A stretch of DNA of 64,000 bases from Aquirufa beregesia (GTDB taxonomy: Bacteria > Bacteroidota > Bacteroidia > Cytophagales > Spirosomataceae): the NCBI RefSeq assembly GCF_011090385.1, contig NZ_SEWW01000007.1:1-64000 (forward strand), written 5' to 3'. Each line of letters starts with the position of its first letter. Position 1 is the stretch's first letter. A program made the translations under genes and the position numbers. Shown in pieces: positions 52,594 through 62,133 of the stretch. The notes beneath the pieces were generated by a model. The model was given only the letters and a program-made list of their open reading frames with translations, ran no database searches and was not told where the DNA came from.

Positions 52594-53566
52594 TGGTTGA
52601 TTGTTAAATGTTTTGTCTACTTAGAGGGAATATTTCTTGTCAATAATCTGGGTAGAGCGAAATTAATTTTTCTAATTTTTTATTTTAGGGTTTAATCGGT
52701 GGTTCTTTTCTTTATAAATGTATCGCAAAGGTACATCGGGCTTCCATGTTTGAAATTTTATTCTTCGCAGCTGGGAAATGTATAGATGAAAGATGAAATT
52801 GTTGAGAAAAGAAAATACATAAGAGAGCGGTAAATTGGATTTGTACTAATTTGATTTGTTAAATTCAATGCAAGATTTAGTCTTTCTTTTTATCGTTTTA
52901 ATCTTTCTCCTTTGGTCATGAAATGAACGCAACTTCATGTTTATGCGCCTTTGGGATAACAAAGGTAGGGATGAAAAATTGAACAATTTACTTATGGCCT
53001 AAAATTGTGTCCAGTGGTTGAAATGGATTGTAGGGATTTGAATTTCTTATTTGGAATTTTTAAAAATGCCCTAATTTGAATTATTTGGATATTCTTGCCT
53101 CAATGATTGCCCAGCATTAAATAAAACATACGGCTAAGCTAGCAGGAGATGTTTCATCGTTTTATGAATAAATAATAGGATATTATCTATGGGGGATCAA
53201 TTAGATATTCGTAGCTTAAAAGTAAACTTTCGTCGCATTTTAACGAAAGATTAACAAGTCTTAACAAATTTTTTTTGTTAAATCAAAAAATAGGTCAACT
53301 TCAAAAAGTTATAAATTTAATGTGCTAATAAGTTTACTTGGAGAACTACCTTCTTTTAGAGAAATCATGTTTGAAAATACAAGATGTAGACCTAAGATGA
53401 TGCTATTAATTGGGCTCCATTGTTCGCTTATTGTGGAAATATAATCACCCTTACTTTATCCCCTAAATACCTTTGAAATTTTACTTAAAGTAGAGGATGA
53501 ATTTCAAGGGATGACATTAATACTGAATTTTATTTACGAAATTTAAGTGACAGGATTCACATTGGA
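52594..53566. other. 973-bp gene-free region with two minus-strand promoter-like motifs
   Basis: Reading the minus strand, TACCTTTG occurs at 52726-52733 and again at 52960-52967 (seen as CAAAGGTA on the + strand). The second has TTG at 52984-52986, 16 bases further upstream, a plausible -33 element. Both could drive the receptor gene. I see no credible open frame, tRNA or repeat in the rest. Small structured RNAs cannot be ruled out by reading alone. Confidence 0.45.
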
Positions 53567-54253
53567 ATGAGTACAAAGGGCAAGAAAAAATATTTATTGG
53601 TTTTGGGTAGGGAAGCGCTGGACCGAGATAGTAATTTGTATCAAGAAGTCTTAGGCAATTTGCAATTAAGTGGATTTGAAATTGTGTTTGATCCTATGGA
53701 CCGCATCCGATTTGCCTTTATGCGTAAAGTCGGACCAGGCAAGTTTTTAGGAAAGCATTTACTTCTACCTTTGTTACGGGCAGTTTATGTCGTGTTGGTT
53801 CAGAGACAGCTGGTCGACTTCCTATTATTTATCATGAAGCGAATTTCGAGTTTAGAATTTCGTACAAGGGTGGTATCTACATACATTCAGCGTTTGTCCG
53901 ATCAAACCTCACATCTAGTTGTTTTGGCCAGGTCTGCGGGGTCCATTGTCATTAGCAGCATCGCCAATCAGGTGGCAGTTGACTATATTATTTGTTTGGG
54001 ATATCCATTTAAACATCCTGAGGAGGGCGAAGCAGCATTTCGTACAGCTCATTTGGCGAGGCTAGATAAACCAATGATGATTTTTCAGGGAGAGAGAGAC
54101 CCCTATGGAGGAAAGGATATGGTCAATCAGTATAATTTTTCTCCACAGATTCAATTATCCTTTGTGGATGTGGATCACGATTTTAACTTGAATGAGCAGG
54201 ATTTGTTGCGAGTTAAAACCGAGATAGAACGTGTCTTAATGAAATGGGAATAG
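53567..54253 (+). CDS. Alpha/beta hydrolase-like protein
   Basis: This 228-aa protein has a fold like the KANL3/Tex30 dienelactone-hydrolase group. Nucleophile region: LVVLARSAGSIVISSIANQV (A-R-S-A-G, a GxSxG variant with Ala first). Acid in FQGERDPYGG, His in VDVDHDFNLN. Residues 55-110 hold a hydrophobic helix insert (LLLPLLRAVYVVLVQRQLV). Cytoplasmic, monocistronic; substrate unknown. It starts at ATG 53567 after the long gap. Confidence 0.7.
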   Translation: MSTKGKKKYLLVLGREALDRDSNLYQEVLGNLQLSGFEIVFDPMDRIRFAFMRKVGPGKFLGKHLLLPLLRAVYVVLVQRQLVDFLLFIMKRISSLEFRTRVVSTYIQRLSDQTSHLVVLARSAGSIVISSIANQVAVDYIICLGYPFKHPEEGEAAFRTAHLARLDKPMMIFQGERDPYGGKDMVNQYNFSPQIQLSFVDVDHDFNLNEQDLLRVKTEIERVLMKWE

Positions 54254-54458
54254 TCAAAGTAATGATTAAGTGGCTAATTCATATATTCAGTAGCGTTCAA
54301 ATATTGCATCGGTTCGGTATTTTGCCATGTTAGTAAAATGAATATGATACACATCACATGCTCAATGGTATATTTGATAAGCGTGTAAATATATTTTCAG
54401 GATATCATTTCTACTTTGTAATCCGAATGTACACAGGGATAAGATAATAAGGTATTAA

Positions 54459-55361
54459 TTAGAGCCACTTTTTTCTTCGAAACCAGACAAAAATTAGTGC
54501 ACTAATCAGGCACATGATGAGCAACAAGCTTGGATAGGCCCAAGATATTCGTAATTCGGGCATATAGTCAAAATTCATTCCGTAGATTCCTACCAAAAAA
54601 GTTAAAGGCATAAAAAAGACGGAAAATATGGTCAAGACTTTAATGACTTCATTGGTTTTTTGGGCTGAAATAGATAGATAGAAACTAACAAGGTTGGAAA
54701 CATCTTCGTGTATTTGGTCATAAATATGAAGTAGTTTCTGATGTAAATCGCGGGCATCTTGTATTATATCGCCTTGGTTTTCAGGTAATTTTACGGAGCT
54801 AATTGCTTCTTGACTAAATAATAATAGTTTTTTGCTAATGAGCGCTTTACGTTTTATTTGGTATAGTTCGGATAGCATTTTAGGGCTAAGATTTTGAGAA
54901 AATACTTTACTTTCAAAATCATCCATTTCATTCGAAAGACTTACTGCCAGGGCTTCGTAGGAGTGTAATATATGCCAAAGCATTTTAGCCACGATGGATT
55001 CAACTTGTTCAAAAGTTCCTTTATCAAAATATTTTTCTCGAATGATATCAATAAAAGAATGGGGTAAACGGTGAACACTGATTAATAATCCAGGCCGATA
55101 GAAAAATGCTATTTTGGTGGACATGGACTGAATAGAAGCAGGTTGGTTTGATAAAAGGCTGGTTTGTACCCGAGTAATGATAAAATGTGTCCCATACATA
55201 TCTTCATGTTTGGGTAAATGGTCAGGTTGAAGGCAATCAGAAAGAGCATATTTGTTCAATGAAAAACGATTACTAAGCTCTTCTAGCTCTAATTTGCTTG
55301 GGTTAGTTACATCTATCCAAAGCATTTGATTGCTTTTATTTTCAAAGTATTGCGTTGGCAT
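54459..55361 (-). CDS. corA: CorA family divalent cation transporter
   Basis: This 300-aa protein has a long cytoplasmic domain (residues 1-235, with NKYALSDCLQPDHLPKHEDM and the helix ILSYEALAVSLSNEMDDF-like run). Two C-terminal membrane helices follow (VLTIFSVFFMPLTFLVGIYG and SLLLIMCLISALIFVWF), with the signature YGMN in VGIYGMNFDYMPE between them. Mg or Co/Ni uptake; basic C-terminal tail RRKKWL. Monocistronic. Confidence 0.92.
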   Translation of the reverse strand: MPTQYFENKSNQMLWIDVTNPSKLELEELSNRFSLNKYALSDCLQPDHLPKHEDMYGTHFIITRVQTSLLSNQPASIQSMSTKIAFFYRPGLLISVHRLPHSFIDIIREKYFDKGTFEQVESIVAKMLWHILHSYEALAVSLSNEMDDFESKVFSQNLSPKMLSELYQIKRKALISKKLLLFSQEAISSVKLPENQGDIIQDARDLHQKLLHIYDQIHEDVSNLVSFYLSISAQKTNEVIKVLTIFSVFFMPLTFLVGIYGMNFDYMPELRISWAYPSLLLIMCLISALIFVWFRRKKWL

Positions 55362-55422
55362 AAATATATTTAATTTTGTATTTATATCTATTTGATAACT
55401 TACATATCAAAACTAATCAAAT

Positions 55423-56091
55423 ATGCGGATTCTCGTTTATTTCAGCCTCATTATACTTTTGGGAAGTTGTAGCATCATTAAAAATACCCCTAAATATGAT
55501 TTGGTTGATGGTGTTTATCAACTGAATCATACTAACGTTTTAGTTGAGGTTACCGAAGATACTTTGCATCTGATTTCGGAGAGTAAGAATGCAACAAATG
55601 TAGAAAAAACGCTTCCACCGGTTTTGTCTCAAAGTACGGGTAATTTGATTTTACGAAAGGGAACGTTTGATTTAGATTTATTGGCTATACCCGTCAAAAT
55701 ACATGGATCGGTGAATGGTATTCCCACCCAGATGAATACAGAAATAAATGCATCTGTTTATTTTGGCAAACGTAGTGATCGATTCTACATTCGATACAAT
55801 AAAACCCCTAGGAGTTTATTCAAAAGGGAAATTGATCATTTCGGGCTTTCTTATGGGGCCTTTGTGGGTTTTGGAAGTACGGCGATTCATCATGGAGTAA
55901 GTCAATCACAGATTTCATACGATTACCAAGGAATTGTTTTTTCCAAAGGCTTAGCAGGCATTATTGCCATCAATAATTTTACCTTAGGAATAGCCTATGG
56001 ATTTGATCAGTTGATGGATGAAAATGCCTCGAAATGGATCTATCAACAAAAGCCTTATTGGGGAATTGCGATTGGTTTGAATTTGAATTAA
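55423..56091 (+). CDS. Lipoprotein of unknown function
   Basis: This 222-aa protein has a lipobox ending SC (MRILVYFSLIILLGSCSII). The body alternates short strands (VYQLNHTNVLVEVTEDTLHL, INASVYFGKRSDRFYIRYN) and ends in a glycine-rich, barrel-like part (LSYGAFVGFGSTAIHHGVSQ, LAGIIAINNFTLGIAYGF). No family recognised. It is divergent from corA with about 60 bases between starts, and is followed by the two small peptide genes. Confidence 0.6.
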   Translation: MRILVYFSLIILLGSCSIIKNTPKYDLVDGVYQLNHTNVLVEVTEDTLHLISESKNATNVEKTLPPVLSQSTGNLILRKGTFDLDLLAIPVKIHGSVNGIPTQMNTEINASVYFGKRSDRFYIRYNKTPRSLFKREIDHFGLSYGAFVGFGSTAIHHGVSQSQISYDYQGIVFSKGLAGIIAINNFTLGIAYGFDQLMDENASKWIYQQKPYWGIAIGLNLN

Positions 56092-56244
56092 GAAGTTTAT
56101 TTTTTTAACTCAAATTGGATTAAGAATGGCCTTTGTACCTATTTAATTATCTAAAGAATAAAGTTTCATTTTGAAACTTTAAAGTAGAATAAGTTGTGCC
56201 CTATTCTTTGAAAAATTCAGCATTTAATCTACTTTAATTTACCA

Positions 56245-56287
56245 ATTCTTAGTTTAAATTTAGTTTATTGAAATTTAAACTAAGAAT
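56245..56287. promoter_or_regulatory. Perfect 17-bp inverted repeat covering the start codon of the first small peptide
   Basis: ATTCTTAGTTTAAATTT (56245-56261) and AAATTTAAACTAAGAAT (56271-56287) are separated by 9 bases. The 3' arm ends with the first two bases of the ATG at 56286. As RNA it would hide the start; as DNA it could be an operator. A second, smaller hairpin (AAAGTTTCA at 56160, TGAAACTTT at 56172) lies upstream. Confidence 0.75.
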
Positions 56288-56432
56288 GAAAGATCATTCG
56301 GAAGCAAAAGCTAAAGATTTTCAAACTCTTAAGACATGGTGCGGCCCAAGCTTGACTCAATGGGAGGTGGAAGAATCCATAGCATTAAATCCCCTTAAGT
56401 TTTTAGTTGAACTTTCTCCAATAAACTCTTAA
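56286..56432 (+). CDS. Small peptide A, RiPP-precursor-like
   Basis: This 48-aa frame begins MKDHSEAKAKDFQTLKTWCG and ends TQWEVEESIALNPLKFLVEL plus a short tail. Its C-terminal two thirds parallel peptide B: K-x-W-xx-P-x-L-xx-W-xx-EE-xx-ALNPL-x-FL (15 identities over 26 aligned positions by eye). The W-xx-P-x-L pattern resembles the YxxP-x-L leader motif read by RiPP recognition elements of lasso-type precursors. No modifying enzyme is in the window, so the product and function are unknown. The start is sequestered in a perfect inverted repeat. Confidence 0.55.
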   Translation: MKDHSEAKAKDFQTLKTWCGPSLTQWEVEESIALNPLKFLVELSPINS

Positions 56433-56639
56433 ACCTAGCTCCCTTGAATGGTTAATACGCACTAGATTTCGATCGATTAATAAAAATTGAATATAATTGG
56501 CAAAGCCTGAAAATTAGATTGCTCGGTTGAGTGCAAAATAAATATGACAAGGAGGATTTGGTCAAGAATTCCCCTTCTTGAAAATATTGATATTCTGATT
56601 TTATTTTTAAGCTTTTCTTTAGCCTTAAATTTTAATCAA

Positions 56640-56792
56640 ATGGAAGATACTGAATCATTGAAAGATAACTCACAACAACCAAATCGTAAAAAGTGGGAAA
56701 GTCCCCAATTAGAATCTTGGAATACGGAAGAATTGCTAGCTTTGAATCCTCTACATTTTTTACTTAATAAGGATCAAACATTTGGCTCTTAG
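56640..56792 (+). CDS. Small peptide B, paralogue of peptide A
   Basis: This 50-aa frame runs from ATG 56640: MEDTESLKDNSQQPNRKKWE, then SPQLESWNTEELLALNPLHF and a tail ending TFGS. An upstream in-frame ATG at 56544 would add a hydrophobic segment (ILILFLSFSLALNF) and is less likely. The core WxxPxLxxWxxEExxALNPLxFL is shared with peptide A 208 bases upstream. It may be a tandem-duplicated RiPP precursor or a small signalling peptide. Confidence 0.55.
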   Translation: MEDTESLKDNSQQPNRKKWESPQLESWNTEELLALNPLHFLLNKDQTFGS

Positions 56793-57268
56793 TATAATTT
56801 AAGTGTCTTCACAAAGACACCTAATTAAAATATTTTTAATTATAGAATGCATTCTCAAGAATAAACTGCCTGAATAATATATTCCTTGGGATCACAAAAT
56901 CTTGTAATTTGTCGCCCCTGAACATCCTTCTGGGCATGCCTTTCTATACTTTTAAAAATACCACTATCATGTTTAATTTAATACTATCTGCGATTTAGGG
57001 ACATTTAGATACCCACCTGTGTCACTAATTCTTCAATTGACCGGTTATCTAGTCCACAGGATGGTCTAAAATTTTCTGATACCAACAATATTTTCACTCC
57101 TCAAATTCATACTCCTGCTTTGATTAAACCAGGTTTGAAGTATGAAATTTTGCTTTTAGTACATTTATTTACTCAAATAATACAAAAAAGTTAGGGATTT
57201 TAAACTTTGAACGAACCTATGTTTATTATTAAATGATTTTCGTATGTCAAAATTAAAATATATTCAAA
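56793..57268. other. 476-bp spacer, nothing clearly identified
   Basis: There is one frame open from about 57009 to a TAG at 57191-57193 with no start codon (it reads SSIDRLSSPQDGLKFSD and onward); I do not recognise it. No promoter, RNA or repeat could be supported. The region ahead of 57269 is AT-rich. Confidence 0.35.
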
Positions 57269-60200
57269 ATGTCTAAAAAGATACAGTTGGGCTTATTGAT
57301 AGTCCTAGTCTCTGTTTTTTCGCTGAGCTTTTTTCAGTCTCAATCTCCACGATTTATACCCATTAGTTTAAATGCTCATATATCTCTAGTTGGTGGTAAT
57401 CTAGGTTCTAGAATGATTAATTATGATCATTTTGAAACAGAATTACATTTACGATATCCGGACAATAATATACGTGTTCGAAATTTATGTGATGGAGGAG
57501 ATACACCTGGTTTTCGCCCCCATTCTGCGCGCAATCAGCCATGGGCTTTTCCTGGTGCAGGAAAATTTCAAGATGAGTTTGCCAATGCATCGGGAAGTGA
57601 AGGTCACTTAGAAACTCATGATCAATGGTTAACTCGTTTAAAAACAGATGCTGTCATTGGTTTTTTTGGTTACAGTGAATCCTATGAAGGGAAAGCAAAA
57701 GTAGCAAACTATAAGGCGGAATTGACTGCTTTTATTCAACATACTTTGGCTCAAAAATACAATGGGATTTCCGCTCCCAAACTGGCCATAGTCTCACCAA
57801 TTGCTTATGAAGATTTAACTACATTATATGATCTTCCTAATGGTAAGGAGCAAAATGCGAATCTTCTTCTATATACACAAGCTATGAAAGAGGTGTGTGA
57901 GAAACAGGGAGTATTGTTCATTGATGCCTTTTCGGCCTCTCAAAAATGGTATGCACAAAGTAAAGAACCATTAACTATTGATGGCTTTCAATTAAATGAA
58001 TTAGGGTATCAAAAATTTGCTTTGTTCCTTAGCAATCAGGTGTTTGGTCAAAAAAGCACAAAAATTGAATCAAAACGTAAGGCAATCTATGAGGCTGTTG
58101 CGGAAAAAAATTGGATGTGGCATACTGATTATAAAATACCCAATGGCGTACATGTATATGGTCGGAGATACAATCCCTTTGGCTCTGATAACTATCCTGC
58201 TGAAATTGAAAAAATTCGCCAAATGACTGAAAACAGAGAGAAAGCAATACAAGCGGTTTTGCATGGAAATACTTTTGACTTAGCTTTTGCAGATTCACAA
58301 ACTAGGAAATTAGACCCTGTAAAGACGAATTTTAATCCAGATAAAAATGGAAGTTTGACTTATTTATATGGACAAGAAGCTTTGAATGCAATTAAGGTTG
58401 CACCTGGTTATAAGATTGAACAATTTGCTTCTGAAGCGGAATTTCCCAATTTGGCTAAACCAGTTCAAATGACATTTGATAACAAAGGCCGTTTATGGGT
58501 GGTTTGTATGCCATCTTACCCTCATTATAAACCAGGAGATCCCAAGCCGAATGATAAGATTATTATTTTGGAAGATACCAATAATGATGGAAAAGCAGAT
58601 AAAGAAACGGTTTTTGCAGATGGGCTACATGTCCCCGTTGGTATGGAAATTGCTCATGATGGGGTTTATATTTCCCAAGGAACGAATTTAGTTTTCTTGA
58701 GAGATACGAATGGTGATGACCATGCTGATACCAAAGAAGTGATTTTAAGCGGTTTTGATGACCATGATACACACCATGAGATTTCTGCTTTTGTCACGGA
58801 TGAATCAGGTGCTATTTATATGGGTGAAGGAGTTTTTTTACATAGCAATGTGGAAACACCTTATGGGACAGTTCGTGCCACAAACGGTGGATTCATGCGC
58901 TATAATCCAGCTAGGAAGCACTTGGAGCGAGTAGCTCAATTATCTATTCCCAATCCATGGGGAATAGCTTTTGATAAATGGGGTCAAAATTTCTTCGCGG
59001 AAACGTCAGGTCCCGATGTGCGTTGGATGATGCCAGGGACTACAAAAAATAGATATGGCCAAACAGGGCATAAATCCTTTACATTGATCGAAGAAAAACA
59101 TTTGGTTCGTCCCACTTCTGGATTGGAATTTGTGTATAGCAGACATTTTCCAGAGGAGGTACAAGGAGATTTTTTAATCAATAATACCATCGGATTCTTG
59201 GGAATGAAGCAACATATTTTAACCGATGAGGGAACAGGATATAAATCAAAACACCGCCAAGATTTAATCGTTGGCGAAGATCGAAATTTCCGACCTGTGG
59301 ACATGGAATTTGCACCAGATGGTTCATTATATGTAATTGATTGGCATAATATCTTAATTGGGCACATGCAGCATAATGCTAGAGATCCGCTGAGAGATCA
59401 TTCACATGGAAGGGTTTACCGTATTACTTATCCTTCCCGTCCATTGGTAAAACCAGCCAACGTATTTGGTGCTTCAATTGATGAATTGTTAGAAAATTTG
59501 AAATTACCTGAATACCGTACCAGATATCGTGTTCGAAGAGAATTGAGAGGTAGGAAAGCTTCAGAGGTTTTGCCCAAAATCACTACTTGGGTAGCCAATT
59601 TAGATAAGTCGGATCCGAATTATGAACACCATGTCTTGGAAGCATTGTGGGTAAGTTGGGGACTTAATATAGTGGATCAAACACTATTGAATCAGTTATT
59701 GAATTCGAAAGATTATCATGTAAGAACAGCAGCTGTTCGGGTATTAAGATATACTGGGCATCAAGTTGAAAATCAAGCAGATTTGCTTGCCAAAGCTGTG
59801 GAAGATAATCATGGAAGAGTACGTATGGAAGCCTTTGTTGCGGCATCTTGGTTGACCAAAGAAAAGGCATTACCCATCTTAGCCCTTGCCAAAAAACACC
59901 CTTTGGATGATTGGATGAAAGATCCATATGAGATTGCAGTAGCCCATGCTTCTGGTCAAAACGCTGCCAAGAAAAAAGAAGCCAAGGTAGAATCGGATTT
60001 ATTAGGAAATGATTTAGTGATGTTCAAAGAAGGACAAAAGTTATTTGCCAAAGATGGATATTGTAATACATGTCATCAGACTAATGGAAAAGGATTGGTT
60101 TCTTCAGGTTTTCCTCCATTGTCAGGTTCTATTTGGGTGACGGGAAATGAAGATCGTTTGATAAAATTGGTGTTGAAAGGATTAATGGGACCGATAGAAG

Positions 60201-60427
60201 TGGCAGGAGTTAAGTATCCAGGACAAGTTCCTATGACACCTTATGGAGGTTTGATGAATGACAAAGAAATTGCAGCAGTATTGACGTATGTACGTAATGC
60301 CTTTGGCAATAAAGCATCGGTCATTCGTCCAGAAAAAGTAAAAGCCGTTAGAACTACTATTGCTACTAAGAAAGATTTTTATAATGTATCGGAATTAGTA
60401 GAACTACACCCTCTTGAAAGTAAATGA
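57269..60427 (+). CDS. PVC-type CxxCH cytochrome: SGNH-like + propeller + HEAT + cytochrome c fusion
   Basis: This 1052-aa exported protein has a signal (QLGLLIVLVSVFSLSFFQSQ). Residues about 30-265 look like an SGNH hydrolase (ISLVGGNLGSRMINYDHFET at the front, VIGFFGYSESYEGK, closing IDGFQLNELGYQKFALFLSN). Then follows a PVC-type beta-propeller (about 375-720; PVQMTFDNKGRLWVVCMPSY, IPNPWGIAFDKWGQNFFAET). HEAT-like helices (about 740-890) follow. Last is a cytochrome c domain with one haem site, C932-N-T-C935-H936 (GYCNTCHQTNGKG) and a distal Met (TPYGGLM). It likely oxidises a sugar or alcohol in the periplasm and passes electrons on. It overlaps the ThuA gene by 4 bases. Confidence 0.88.
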   Translation: MSKKIQLGLLIVLVSVFSLSFFQSQSPRFIPISLNAHISLVGGNLGSRMINYDHFETELHLRYPDNNIRVRNLCDGGDTPGFRPHSARNQPWAFPGAGKFQDEFANASGSEGHLETHDQWLTRLKTDAVIGFFGYSESYEGKAKVANYKAELTAFIQHTLAQKYNGISAPKLAIVSPIAYEDLTTLYDLPNGKEQNANLLLYTQAMKEVCEKQGVLFIDAFSASQKWYAQSKEPLTIDGFQLNELGYQKFALFLSNQVFGQKSTKIESKRKAIYEAVAEKNWMWHTDYKIPNGVHVYGRRYNPFGSDNYPAEIEKIRQMTENREKAIQAVLHGNTFDLAFADSQTRKLDPVKTNFNPDKNGSLTYLYGQEALNAIKVAPGYKIEQFASEAEFPNLAKPVQMTFDNKGRLWVVCMPSYPHYKPGDPKPNDKIIILEDTNNDGKADKETVFADGLHVPVGMEIAHDGVYISQGTNLVFLRDTNGDDHADTKEVILSGFDDHDTHHEISAFVTDESGAIYMGEGVFLHSNVETPYGTVRATNGGFMRYNPARKHLERVAQLSIPNPWGIAFDKWGQNFFAETSGPDVRWMMPGTTKNRYGQTGHKSFTLIEEKHLVRPTSGLEFVYSRHFPEEVQGDFLINNTIGFLGMKQHILTDEGTGYKSKHRQDLIVGEDRNFRPVDMEFAPDGSLYVIDWHNILIGHMQHNARDPLRDHSHGRVYRITYPSRPLVKPANVFGASIDELLENLKLPEYRTRYRVRRELRGRKASEVLPKITTWVANLDKSDPNYEHHVLEALWVSWGLNIVDQTLLNQLLNSKDYHVRTAAVRVLRYTGHQVENQADLLAKAVEDNHGRVRMEAFVAASWLTKEKALPILALAKKHPLDDWMKDPYEIAVAHASGQNAAKKKEAKVESDLLGNDLVMFKEGQKLFAKDGYCNTCHQTNGKGLVSSGFPPLSGSIWVTGNEDRLIKLVLKGLMGPIEVAGVKYPGQVPMTPYGGLMNDKEIAAVLTYVRNAFGNKASVIRPEKVKAVRTTIATKKDFYNVSELVELHPLESK

Positions 60428-61302
60428 AATATTTTAGTCGAATACTGTTGAGTTTTTGTCTGGTTTTTATTCATGTTCAAATGGGTTTTTCGCAGAAAAA
60501 ATCCTCTAAAAAACCATTGATTGTTTTTGTATGCGGAGATCATGAATATAGTGGAGAAGAAACATTGCCACTCTTGGCAAAAACGTTGGAGTCTCAATAT
60601 GGATTTAGAACGAAAATTCTAACGTCTTTTCCTGATCAAAATGCCGAAAAAGATATTCCAGGCTTAGAAATATTGAAAGAGGCTGATTTGGCAGTTTTCT
60701 TTTTACGTTGGAGAGTATTGCCAGCAGATCAAGTTGCTCACATACAAGCATATTTGAATTCGGGTAAACCTATTATGGGCTTTAGAACAAGTACTCATTC
60801 ATTTAATTATCCCCAAGGAGATCCTCTAGAATCTTATAATGGCTTTGCAGAAAGAGCCTTTGGAGCTCCTCCAGGCTGGGGTGGTGTAGCTAAGCATTCG
60901 CATTATGGACACAATGCTAGTACCGATGCACGAATTATTTCAGAAAAAGCGAATCATCCCATTTTGACAGGAGTGGATCCTACTTTTCATGTCCGTTCTT
61001 GGCTATATCGAGTATTGCCAGATTATCCTAAAAAAGGAACTGAATGGTTGATGATGGGTAAGGCAGTTAATCCTGAAAGGCCTGCAGTGGACCAACCCAT
61101 TGCGTGGACTTGGGAAAATGAATACCACGCAAAAGTGTTTTTTACTACTATGGGACATCCAGAGGATTTTTCAGTGGAAGGCTTCCAACGCTTAATTGTC
61201 AATGCGATTCATTGGGAATTAGGATTAAAAGTTCCCGAGAAATGGCTAGGCAAATTAGATATCAATATACCTTACCGGGGAATGGTGAAATCTAAAAATT
61301 AG
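60424..61302 (+). CDS. ThuA domain protein, secreted
   Basis: This 292-aa secreted protein has a signal (MKYFSRILLSFCLVFIHVQM...SQ). ThuA/GATase1-like domain: IVFVCGDHEYSGEETLPLLA, PIMGFRTSTHSFNYPQGDP and FFTTMGHPEDFSVEGFQRLI. It starts within the last codons of the CxxCH gene (ATGA overlap), so the two are coupled. ThuA beside PVC-type proteins is a standing pair in Bacteroidota and Planctomycetota; the shared substrate is unknown. Confidence 0.88.
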   Translation: MKYFSRILLSFCLVFIHVQMGFSQKKSSKKPLIVFVCGDHEYSGEETLPLLAKTLESQYGFRTKILTSFPDQNAEKDIPGLEILKEADLAVFFLRWRVLPADQVAHIQAYLNSGKPIMGFRTSTHSFNYPQGDPLESYNGFAERAFGAPPGWGGVAKHSHYGHNASTDARIISEKANHPILTGVDPTFHVRSWLYRVLPDYPKKGTEWLMMGKAVNPERPAVDQPIAWTWENEYHAKVFFTTMGHPEDFSVEGFQRLIVNAIHWELGLKVPEKWLGKLDINIPYRGMVKSKN

Positions 61303-61569
61303 ATAATAAAGCATATACCTTCTGTTTTGAAAGTATATACCATACCGTTCAGTTGATCATTGCTTGAAATATTCTTAAAAAATGGAGGCTTTGATATGGC
61401 CAAGATTTTTTAACCAATTAAAAAACAGGTTAAAAAATCAAATAAAGGATAAAAAAGGTCAGCTAGAAAAAATTTAAATATTAAAATATTTTTTATAAAT
61501 ATTTAGGGGTTTGTTCTGACAGTAGAACCTATGTATTTAAAGTGTAGAAAAATTATAAATCTATTATAT

Positions 61570-62127
61570 ATGGATTATTCTCAAAAACCAGATAATGAAT
61601 TGTGCCAATTATTACATGAAGATGATTCAAAGGCTTTTGAAATAATTTATAAACGTTATTTTAAATATTTATACAGATATGTCAATTACTCTTTAGGGGT
61701 TAAGGAAGACTCAGAAGAAATAATACATGATTTGTTTTTGAGCCTCTGGCAAAATCGAAAAAAGAACTTAATAGGTGATTTAAAAGTATATCTCTACGTA
61801 TCTACGAGAAATCTTATCAACAAAAATTTAAGGATGAAGTTGAATTTCTCCAAATACAGAGAATTTGAATTATTTCATAAAGTATTAATAAGTAATGAAT
61901 CCGAGGAAATTTCAAATTCCAATGATTTCAATACAAGGTTGAATTTAATTCTAGATTCAATGTCTGGAAAAACGGCCCAAGTATTTAGAATGAGTAAAAT
62001 CGAAGAAATTTCCGTAAAGAAAATTTCTGACCAATTAAAAATATCAGAGAAGGCAGTTGAATATCACATTACGAAATCACAAAAGATTTTGAGAGAAAGG
62101 TTTAAAGATTTTTATTCAGAAAACTAA
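61570..62127 (+). CDS. ECF-type RNA polymerase sigma factor
   Basis: This protein is about 185 aa from the ATG at 61570 (MDYSQKPDNELCQLLHEDDS); an in-frame ATG at 61531 adds 13 residues. Region 2 is seen in SKAFEIIYKRYFKYLYRYVN and EIIHDLFLSLWQNRKK; region 4 is the segment KTAQVFRMSKIEEISVKKIS with the helix AVEYHITKSQKILRERF. It is followed by FecR and a STN-type SusC, the standard sigma/anti-sigma/transporter trio that senses a nutrient. Confidence 0.92.
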   Translation: MDYSQKPDNELCQLLHEDDSKAFEIIYKRYFKYLYRYVNYSLGVKEDSEEIIHDLFLSLWQNRKKNLIGDLKVYLYVSTRNLINKNLRMKLNFSKYREFELFHKVLISNESEEISNSNDFNTRLNLILDSMSGKTAQVFRMSKIEEISVKKISDQLKISEKAVEYHITKSQKILRERFKDFYSEN

Positions 62128-62133
62128 AAGAAA

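Noticed and set aside
56544-56639. Longer start for peptide B with hydrophobic N-terminus
   Set aside because: The added part does not match peptide A, while the start at 56640 gives two peptides of similar length and layout.
57009-57193. Open frame without start codon in the 476-bp spacer
   Set aside because: It has no ATG/GTG/TTG near its beginning, no recognisable family and no ribosome site. It could be a relic but cannot be supported.
58029-58298. Minus-strand frames inside the CxxCH protein gene and similar antisense frames in susC and others
   Set aside because: They have no ribosome site, no recognisable domain and follow from codon usage of the large genes on the opposite strand.
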